Assembly: GCA_016782825.1 (NCBI GenBank)
Contig: JADHXT010000023.1
Span: 1 to 18,471 of the forward strand
Source: Candidatus Brocadiia bacterium
GTDB lineage: Bacteria > Planctomycetota > PUPC01 > DSUN01
Length of the DNA stretch: 18,471 nt
Direction: 5' to 3'
A program made the position numbers and the translations under genes. Shown here piece after piece: positions 6,296 to 12,581 of the stretch (its first letter is position 1; each line of letters starts with the position of its first letter). The notes under the pieces were generated by a model. That model saw nothing but the letters and a program-made list of their open reading frames with translations, ran no database searches and was not told the DNA's origin.

Positions 6296-8248
6296 TTATG
6301 GCGCGAGCCGGGCCGTCAGCCGCTCGAGCGCGTCGGCCGCGGCCAGCGGCTTGCCATCGGCGAAGATGCGCAGCCCCTTTCCCTTGCCGTAGCGCTCCCC
6401 CGTGCGGTCGTACAGGATGGTGAGCAGCTGGCCGTGGTACTTCACGCGGTCGAGGCAGAAGTAGTCCCACGTGCCGTCGGGGACAAGGGGGTTCACCTCC
6501 ACCACGTCGTCGGCGCGCGGACGGAGGCCGACGAGGCCGGTGATCACCAGGTCGCAGTAGCCGGAGTGGTTGTAGTAGATGCTGCGCGGCTTGTCCACGA
6601 TCCACTGGCCCGTGTCGCCGTCCAGGTTCTCCGCGATCCACGGCTTGCCGTCCTTGTACTGCGATCGGGCGTAGCTGCGGAGCACGGCGAAGTAGTCCTT
6701 CTTCGCGAGCGCGTCCTGCGTGTAGTCGTTCAGCAGGTTGGCCAGGGCCACGAGGGTCTGGGTGGTGGCGAAGGGCCACGACGGGCCGTTCCATTGGCAG
6801 TCGTGGCCATGCTTGTAGCGGAAGCGCGGGTGGCGGCGCTCGGCGGTGAGGGGGCCGAAGGGCGCGTGGAAGCCCTGCGGGGCCACGAGCTGCTTCCAGG
6901 CAGCGCTGTGCTCCGGGCCGGGCAGGTGGAAGTACCACGGCACGTAGCCGTGCAGTTCGCGCACGTCGGCCAGGGGCTTGCCTTCGCCGCGCGGGCGCAC
7001 CTTGAAGAACTCTGCCTCGGCATCCCACAGATTGTCGATGGCGAGCTTGCGGATGCGGGCGGCCTCGGCGACGAACTGCTTCGCCACGTCGGACTTGCCG
7101 GCCAGCGCGGCGATCTTCGCGATGGCCACGGCGTCGCCGTACATATAGGAGTTGATGGTGGCGCGGTAGCCGCTGCCGCCGATGCTCACCTCCATGCCGT
7201 CGCGGTCGTCGATCTGCCAGAAGAGGCCGTTGGGGTCGCGGCGCTCCTTCTCCCACTCGCGGAAGTTCGCGATGAGGTCGGGCAGCAGGTCGGCCAAGAG
7301 CGCCGGGTCGGGCACCACGAGGTGACGGTGCCACACGGAATCGGCGATCCAGAAGCTGTAGCTGCGTGGCGAGCCGCCCTTGCGGAGCCAGAACACCGCG
7401 TAGTCGTCCAGGTACCGCGGGTCGTGCAGCCAGCGGCCCTCGCGGAAGTGGTGGCCAGCGGGGCAACTGATGGTGTTGTGCTTGCCCGCCCACGGCACGG
7501 GCGGGAGGAACTCGGTGACGACCCAGCCGTCCAGCGTGTGCTTGATGTGGCGGCGGAAGACTCCCCAGCGGAAGTAGTAGACCTCCTCAATGGCCTTGTC
7601 GGGGCACTCGAAGAACGGGATGTTCTGCTCGAACCACGCGGCGAGGTCGGGTTTTTGTTTCTTCGTCTTCTCGGCGGGCCTGAGCACGTCCACGGGTGTC
7701 CACTCCTTACCGTCGTGCGCGAGCAGCCGCCACGATTCGGGCAGGCGGCAGTTGCCCCCGCCGCTGTCGTCGAACCAGTAGATCTCCACGGCGCGCACGG
7801 TGACGGGCTTCGCGAAGGCGTAGTCGATCCACTCGGTGGTGCCGCGATGGGGGTACCAGTGCACGTGGCCGAAGCGGCGGTCCATGCGGCTGGTTGGCTG
7901 GCCCCATTTCGTGAGCGAGGCCGGGTCGCTCTTCCACTTCGAGAGATACGACGTGGCCGGCGCGGCCTGGCCTTCCAGATAGACGGGCTTGCCATCCCGC
8001 ACGTCCGCCACGCGCCACTTGAGCACGCCAGCCGCCCAGCCCTTCTGCTGATTCACTTCGAGGCGCAGCCGTTGGGTGGTGATCGGCAGGACGGTACGCT
8101 TCGTCACGAAGTCAATGGCCCTCGGCAGCTCGATGCGGTCGAGGCCATAGCGGCGGATGAATGCCGCTCGGTCGAGCACATCGGTGCCGGCCTCGGACGG
8201 GAGCGAGGCCGCGAGCACGAGGAGCCCGAGGTATGCCTGTCGTCTCAT
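6296..8248 (-). CDS. Secreted MGH1-like (GH63-related) glycoside hydrolase with discoidin-like N-terminal module
   Basis: The 650-residue protein starts with a Sec signal peptide (MRRQAYLGLLVLAASLPSEA). A region at about residues 86-186 with HWYPHRGTTEWIDYAF and EIYWFDDSGGGNCRLPESW resembles the F5/8-type (discoidin/CBM32-like) module found beside many glycan hydrolases. From about 203 to the end it resembles MGH1-like (alpha/alpha)6-barrel hydrolases: conserved blocks include SYMYGDAVAIAKIA, NLWDAEAEFF, NGPSWPFATTQTLVALANLL, ENLDGDTGQWI and SGYCDLVITGLVGLRP. Substrate is not predictable from sequence. The start at 8248 has AGGA upstream overlapping the stop of the ThuA gene, 13 bp away. A longer frame to 8308 would add 20 residues overlapping that gene and spoil the signal peptide. 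It is the last gene of a three-gene operon. Confidence 0.85.
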   Translation of the reverse strand: MRRQAYLGLLVLAASLPSEAGTDVLDRAAFIRRYGLDRIELPRAIDFVTKRTVLPITTQRLRLEVNQQKGWAAGVLKWRVADVRDGKPVYLEGQAAPATSYLSKWKSDPASLTKWGQPTSRMDRRFGHVHWYPHRGTTEWIDYAFAKPVTVRAVEIYWFDDSGGGNCRLPESWRLLAHDGKEWTPVDVLRPAEKTKKQKPDLAAWFEQNIPFFECPDKAIEEVYYFRWGVFRRHIKHTLDGWVVTEFLPPVPWAGKHNTISCPAGHHFREGRWLHDPRYLDDYAVFWLRKGGSPRSYSFWIADSVWHRHLVVPDPALLADLLPDLIANFREWEKERRDPNGLFWQIDDRDGMEVSIGGSGYRATINSYMYGDAVAIAKIAALAGKSDVAKQFVAEAARIRKLAIDNLWDAEAEFFKVRPRGEGKPLADVRELHGYVPWYFHLPGPEHSAAWKQLVAPQGFHAPFGPLTAERRHPRFRYKHGHDCQWNGPSWPFATTQTLVALANLLNDYTQDALAKKDYFAVLRSYARSQYKDGKPWIAENLDGDTGQWIVDKPRSIYYNHSGYCDLVITGLVGLRPRADDVVEVNPLVPDGTWDYFCLDRVKYHGQLLTILYDRTGERYGKGKGLRIFADGKPLAAADALERLTARLAP

Positions 8249-8261
8249 TGGGCGAGCTGTC

Positions 8262-10082
8262 CTATGGTGTGAGTGGCGCGGCGTCGCCGGGCAGGTCGCC
8301 GATGGCAAACTGGATGCCGGCGAGCAGGTGGCGGAGGAAGTGCGGATTCCAGTGGGTCTCCACCTTGTGGCCCAGCACCGTGTAGAACACGCGACCCATG
8401 CCGTAGGGACGCACCCAACTCACCGCATAGTCCTTGTCGGGTCGCTTGCCGGGGTCCGGCATCTGGGCCAGGTCGAAGCTCAGGAGCACGCGGAGGTTCT
8501 TGCGGGTGTGGGGCCCGCGGAAGAAGTAGATCTCCTCGTGGATGCGGAAAGGCTCATCGCCGAAGCAGGCAGTCGCGGGGTGTGTGGCGTCGTCGCGCTT
8601 GAGCACCACGTCGCCCACCATGTGGGCGCCGTAGTAGCCGCCCATCATCTCGCCGTAAGCCGCCCAGTTCTGGAAGGCGGCGGTAGCGGCGTGGGTGCCC
8701 ACGATGCCCTTGCCGCCCTTCACGTAGTCGAGGATGCTCTGCTTGACGGCGGCGTCGAACTTCCGAGCCGCGTCCTTCTGCTCGGCGTTCAGTCGGCCGA
8801 AATCGTCGGGCAGGAAGGGGTCGCGCTCGTGGATGTTGTTCATCACGAGCGCATCGAAGCGAGGCAGGCGGTCGCCGAGAAGGAGCCGCGGGTCGTCGCT
8901 CACCACGGCCTCGAAGGCGCCCGTCTTGCGGCCGAGGATGGCGATGGCCTGCTCGGCGGTCACGTTGGGCAGGTGCGTCCACGGGTGTCCCCACACCAGC
9001 ACCTTGCGCTTCTCTGCTGGCGCGGCGGGAGCCTTGGCCGGCGCAGCGGCCTCGATCTTCTTGAGTTCGGCCGCGGTAGGCTCGTGGACGTTGCCGCCTT
9101 TGGCCTCCATCTTGACCGCACGGACGTCGGGTGGGGTGGGACCGGGGTGCCACTTCTTCGGCCGGTCGGCCCGCGGGGCCGTCGGCGCCTCCAGGTCGCC
9201 GGCGGCGAACTGAATGCCGTCGAGATAGAACTGAAGCACTGTAGGATTCCAGAAGATCTCCGTGCGGTGGCCGAGGGCGGTGTAGAACACCCGCCCCTCG
9301 CCGTAGGCGCGCACCCAGGCGAGGCCGAAGTCGTAGTCCTCGCGGTGGATCCACTTCACGCCCAGGTTGGTCGCCCGCGTGTCGATGGAGAGCAGCACGC
9401 GGAGCTTGTCGCGGGACCACGGATCGGTGAACTGGAAGATCTCGTCGGCGAGGCGGAAGCTCTTCCTGCGGCCGAAGGCGGCGAGAAGCGGGTGGTCGGG
9501 CTCCTCCACGTCGATGGCCACCTCCTCGTTCCACGGGTGGCCCCAGTAGCTGGCGCCGAGCATCCCGCGGAATTCGGGCCAGTGGCGGTTCGCGCCCATG
9601 GCGAAGTGGAAGGCCATGACGCCGTGGCCGCCTTTCACCCAGTCGAGCAGGCTCTGGCGGAGGAGCTTCTCGACGGCCGCTTTGTCGCCGTGCTTGCCGA
9701 GGGTCTTTATCGCCTCGTCGCTGGGCGTGATCCAGTGGCCCGAGGCATTGCAGAAGACCACGGCGTCGAACTGCCTGAGGTTCTCCGGCAGGTAGGCGTT
9801 CACGTCCTGGCTCACGACGGGTGTGAAGGCGCCGCTCTTCTCGCCGAGGGCCTTCATCGCGTGGACGGCGTAGGGGATGTTGTAGCCCTTGTGGGGGTCC
9901 TTGGGCATGAGGTGCTCGGGCGTCACCCACAGAAGCACCTTGCGCGGCTGCCTGGGCGCCACCCGCGGCTTCGCGGGCGCGGCGTCCTCGATCTGCTTCG
10001 CGCGGTGCGCGGGGATGGGTTGCACGGCCAACGCCGAACTTGCAGTGAGCGCGAGCACGCGCAGGGCGCAGGGCATGATCAT
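8262..10082 (-). CDS. Secreted protein with two tandem ThuA-like domains
   Basis: The 606-residue product has a Sec signal peptide (about residues 1-19, ending ALA). Two copies of a ThuA-like (trehalose utilisation, class I glutamine amidotransferase-like fold) domain follow, at about 47-308 and 357-600. Both copies share RKVL(L/V)W starts, FDA(V/L)V...N, (L/I)LD(W/Y)VKGG(H/K)G, DEIFQF or EEIYFF, LRVLLS(I/F)D, and a nearly identical end RVFYT(A/V)LGH...WNP...L.GIQFA.GDL. An Ala/Pro/Lys-rich linker (about 310-356) joins them. ThuA proteins are linked to keto-sugar metabolism with ThuB/Gfo-type dehydrogenases. The start at 10082 is supported by GAGGAGG six bases upstream. It lies 15 bp after the oxidoreductase stop, so it is in the same operon. 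Confidence 0.9.
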   Translation of the reverse strand: MIMPCALRVLALTASSALAVQPIPAHRAKQIEDAAPAKPRVAPRQPRKVLLWVTPEHLMPKDPHKGYNIPYAVHAMKALGEKSGAFTPVVSQDVNAYLPENLRQFDAVVFCNASGHWITPSDEAIKTLGKHGDKAAVEKLLRQSLLDWVKGGHGVMAFHFAMGANRHWPEFRGMLGASYWGHPWNEEVAIDVEEPDHPLLAAFGRRKSFRLADEIFQFTDPWSRDKLRVLLSIDTRATNLGVKWIHREDYDFGLAWVRAYGEGRVFYTALGHRTEIFWNPTVLQFYLDGIQFAAGDLEAPTAPRADRPKKWHPGPTPPDVRAVKMEAKGGNVHEPTAAELKKIEAAAPAKAPAAPAEKRKVLVWGHPWTHLPNVTAEQAIAILGRKTGAFEAVVSDDPRLLLGDRLPRFDALVMNNIHERDPFLPDDFGRLNAEQKDAARKFDAAVKQSILDYVKGGKGIVGTHAATAAFQNWAAYGEMMGGYYGAHMVGDVVLKRDDATHPATACFGDEPFRIHEEIYFFRGPHTRKNLRVLLSFDLAQMPDPGKRPDKDYAVSWVRPYGMGRVFYTVLGHKVETHWNPHFLRHLLAGIQFAIGDLPGDAAPLTP

Positions 10083-10097
10083 GGATGGCCTCCTCGG

Positions 10098-11468
10098 TTA
10101 CAGGCTCCAGCCTTCGCGATAGTCGCGGCGCAGTGCCTGATCGGCCTCGGGGTGATTGACGATCTTGCAGGCGAGAGGGTCGTATTCGAGCACGCCGTCG
10201 AACAGGGTGGCCACGTTGCCGAGCATGTTGAACTCGTTGAGTGGATCGGCATACTCGAAGTTGGCCCACGCAGGCTTGCCGCCGCGACAGGCATCGAGCC
10301 AATCGCGCTCGTGGCCGCGGGAGCGCTCGACCTTCTCGGGTGCCTTCTGGTTCACAGCCTTGAACTTGTCTTCGGGCAGCAGCTTGCAGGTGGTGTTGTG
10401 GCCGTTGGTGTAGAGCATGCCTTCGGTGCCGATGATGAGGCAGCCGGCCCAGTCGCTCCAGTCCTTCGGGCCCCAGTTGAGGTCGCGGCCGAGCTTCTTC
10501 TTCAGTTCGTCCTTCACGCCAGGGCGGCTGGAGCCGTTGTGCCAGTGGAAGGTGATCGGGGGCAGCGTGCCGCGCGCCGGGATGTGCCACCGCACGTATT
10601 CCCAGCGCGGGTGGGAGAGGCGGTTGATGGCCTGCTGCTTGGCCTCGACGCGAAGGCGCGGCTTGGTGGCGGGGTCGGCAGCCCAGAGTTCGTGCACCTT
10701 GAGCGACATGAAGGCAACGTTTTGCGTGTGCGACGCCCAGTTGCCGAGCTGGCCTGTGCCGAAGTCGCGCCAGCCGTGCCAGTTCATCCACTTGGGGTGG
10801 AAGGGGCGGAAGGCGGCGGGGCCGAGCCAGAGGTCCCACTTCAGATAGAAGGGGATCTTGGCTTCGCCTTTCGGCGCTTCGGTCCAGCCGCGGCCGCCGC
10901 CATCGTTCCAGGTGTGCACTTCCCTGATGGTGCCGAGGGTGCCGCCGCGGATAAGTTCCAGGGAACGGCGGAAGCCGTGGCTCGCCGTGCCCTGGTTGCC
11001 CATGGAGGTGGCCACCTTTGTCTTGCGCGCGGTGTCGCGGAGCGCGCGCGATTCGCCGACGGTGAGGGTGAGCGGCTTCTCGCAGTACACGTGCTTGCCG
11101 TGCTTCATCGCGGCGGCGGAGATGACGGCGTGTGTGTTGTCGGGCGTGGCCACCACCACCGCGTCGATGGGCTTGTCCATTTTGTCGAGCATCACCCGGA
11201 AGTCGCAGAACTTCGGTAGCGTGGGGAACATGCGATGGGCGACGGTGGCCTTCTGGTCGTTCACATCGCAGAGCGCCACGACGTTCTCCATCTTGGGCAT
11301 GGTCTTCACAAACCAGTCGCCCCGTCCGCCGAGGCCCACGAGCGCCACGCCGAGCTTCTCGTTGGCCGCGTAGCTGCGCGCCGAGAGGCCGCTGGCCAGG
11401 AGCGTGAGCGCCCCGCCGCGGGTTGCTGCGCATTGGATGAACTCGCGTCGCGTCTCCCGTGCGTGCAT
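10098..11468 (-). CDS. Tat-exported Gfo/Idh/MocA family oxidoreductase
   Basis: The 456-residue protein begins with a twin-arginine signal (TRREFI at residues 6-11, hydrophobic stretch, likely cleavage near SYAA at 32-35). A Rossmann fold follows with GLGGRG (45-50), then the acidic VALCDVN strand end and the family motif CEKPL, with Lys131 as the expected catalytic Lys. The C-terminal half has the FGTGQLGNWASH segment usual for large planctomycete-type members. Such enzymes oxidise or reduce sugars with tightly bound NAD(P); Tat export of the folded, cofactor-loaded protein fits a role outside the cytoplasm, as in Zymomonas GFOR. The ATG at 11468 has AGGAG 9-10 bases upstream. An extension to a TTG at 11540 would start inside the -35 box and bury the Tat motif. 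It is the first gene of the operon. Confidence 0.92.
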   Translation of the reverse strand: MHARETRREFIQCAATRGGALTLLASGLSARSYAANEKLGVALVGLGGRGDWFVKTMPKMENVVALCDVNDQKATVAHRMFPTLPKFCDFRVMLDKMDKPIDAVVVATPDNTHAVISAAAMKHGKHVYCEKPLTLTVGESRALRDTARKTKVATSMGNQGTASHGFRRSLELIRGGTLGTIREVHTWNDGGGRGWTEAPKGEAKIPFYLKWDLWLGPAAFRPFHPKWMNWHGWRDFGTGQLGNWASHTQNVAFMSLKVHELWAADPATKPRLRVEAKQQAINRLSHPRWEYVRWHIPARGTLPPITFHWHNGSSRPGVKDELKKKLGRDLNWGPKDWSDWAGCLIIGTEGMLYTNGHNTTCKLLPEDKFKAVNQKAPEKVERSRGHERDWLDACRGGKPAWANFEYADPLNEFNMLGNVATLFDGVLEYDPLACKIVNHPEADQALRRDYREGWSL

Positions 11469-11486
11469 GGCCGTGCACTCCTGATG

Positions 11487-11508
11487 GGTACTATGGCTGC
11501 CCAGTACC
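11487..11508 (-). promoter_or_regulatory. 6-bp inverted repeat just downstream of the predicted transcription start
   Basis: GGTACT (11487-11492) and AGTACC (11503-11508) are perfect inverted half-sites with 10 bases between them. They fall between the proposed -10 box and the ribosome binding site of the Gfo/Idh/MocA gene, where a regulator binding site or leader hairpin could act. The symmetry is visible; its use is speculative. Confidence 0.3.
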
Positions 11509-11511
11509 GCT

Positions 11512-11540
11512 ATCTTGCGGGCGATTCGCTCGGATGTCAA
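11512..11540 (-). promoter_or_regulatory. Candidate promoter of the oxidoreductase-ThuA-hydrolase operon
   Basis: On the minus strand a perfect TTGACA (11540-11535) is followed by a 17-bp spacer and CAAGAT (11517-11512), which matches TATAAT at only three positions. It lies immediately after the DMT permease stop (11550). Transcription would start near 11505, about 37 nt before the start codon. Read-through from the DMT gene is an alternative. Confidence 0.45.
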
Positions 11541-11549
11541 TCGCTCTCA

Positions 11550-12428
11550 TCAGCCACCCGCGCCGGCCAGTGCGAGGCCCGCGACGATCAACGCCGAGCC
11601 CACCACCCGCATGCGGCCGTGGCGCTCCTTAAGGAACAGCGCGCCGAGCACGACGCTGAACACGATGCCGGCGTTGCGCGCCGGCCCCACGTAGGCCACC
11701 CGCTCCTGGCCGAGTGCGAACAGCACGAGCAGGTACGACAGCAGCCCGAGCGGGCCGGCGATGAGGACCGCGAGCCGGTTGGCGCGCCACTCGGCCCGCA
11801 CGAGAGGCCACTGGCGGCGGACGGCGAGGTACACGCTGACCGTCGCCAGGTCGGCCGCGTAGAGCAGGCAGATGTACAGGAAGGGGTTGGCGCCCTCTAT
11901 CCCCTGCTTGTCGAGCACGTGGTAGAGCGCGATGGCGAGCCCCGCAAACAGCGCGGCCTGGGAACTCCGCAGCGCGAGAGCGCGCACGGGCCGCAGCAAG
12001 TCGCGCCGCGACAGCGACGGCAGGAAGACCACATACACCCCCAGCAGGACGAGTGCCACGCCGCACTTCCCCCACACGCTGAGTTCCTCGCCCAGCAGGC
12101 CCACGCCGAGCAGCACGATGAGCACCTGCGCCGAGCCGCGGGAGAGCGGGTAGACCACCGACAGGTCGCCGTCCCGGTAGGCCCACGACATGGCCAGCAG
12201 ATTCGCCGCCTGGAAGATGCCGCTCACGATGCCGATGCCCACACTGGCCAGCGCCAGCGTGCCGTAGGAGCCCGTGGTGAGCGCCGCCGCGGGAGCGAAA
12301 ACCACGAGCGGCACGAGCAGATACCACCACACGAATGCCACGCGGTCGTTGGCCTTCTTGAGCAGCAGGTTCCAGATGGCGTGGAGCAGTGCCGAGGCGA
12401 CGACGAGGGCGAGGGCGGTGACGTTCAC
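11550..12428 (-). CDS. DMT superfamily (EamA-type) permease
   Basis: The 292-residue protein is almost wholly hydrophobic, with about ten membrane segments arranged as two EamA-type repeats. The first begins with ALLHAIWNLLLKKA, a typical DMT start, and the second half ends AYVGPARNAGIVFSVVLGALFLKE, a typical end-of-repeat motif. Such permeases export or import small metabolites; the substrate cannot be told. I chose the GTG at 12428 because the predicted transcription start is near 12461, which excludes the longer frame reaching 12503, and because family members begin just before the first helix. The ribosome binding site is weak (GGGGA). It is divergent from the HzsA-like gene and 81 bp upstream of the Gfo/Idh/MocA gene on the same strand. 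Confidence 0.88.
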   Translation of the reverse strand: MNVTALALVVASALLHAIWNLLLKKANDRVAFVWWYLLVPLVVFAPAAALTTGSYGTLALASVGIGIVSGIFQAANLLAMSWAYRDGDLSVVYPLSRGSAQVLIVLLGVGLLGEELSVWGKCGVALVLLGVYVVFLPSLSRRDLLRPVRALALRSSQAALFAGLAIALYHVLDKQGIEGANPFLYICLLYAADLATVSVYLAVRRQWPLVRAEWRANRLAVLIAGPLGLLSYLLVLFALGQERVAYVGPARNAGIVFSVVLGALFLKERHGRMRVVGSALIVAGLALAGAGG

Positions 12429-12467
12429 GGTCGGGTGTCCCCGGACTTCGGACTTGGCGTGCCTGCG

Positions 12468-12496
12468 AGTGTACGGGGTGCAGGGCGAGGCGTCAA
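12468..12496 (-). promoter_or_regulatory. Sigma70-type promoter of the DMT permease gene
   Basis: On the minus strand TTGACG (12496-12491), a 17-bp spacer and TACACT (12473-12468) form a good promoter. The predicted start of transcription near 12461 leaves about 33 nt before the GTG start at 12428. It is back to back with the HzsA-like gene promoter 22 bp away. Confidence 0.7.
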
Positions 12497-12517
12497 ACCG
12501 CACACGGGCGGGGCCGC

Positions 12518-12546
12518 TTGACCTCGCGGCGTTGCCTCTGTAGGAT
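12518..12546 (+). promoter_or_regulatory. Sigma70-type promoter of the HzsA-like gene
   Basis: TTGACC (12518-12523), a 17-bp spacer and TAGGAT (12541-12546) match the consensus at five and four positions. Transcription would begin near 12553, at the upstream ATG (12552). This argues that the downstream GTG at 12582 is the real start codon, unless the mRNA is leaderless. Confidence 0.65.
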
Positions 12547-12581
12547 GAGGCATGTACCTACCATCAGAGGAGTTGCCCCTC

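Noticed and set aside
8157..11219. A plus-strand open frame of 1020 codons across the ThuA and oxidoreductase genes
   Set aside because: It mirrors two well-supported minus-strand genes and shows no motif of its own.
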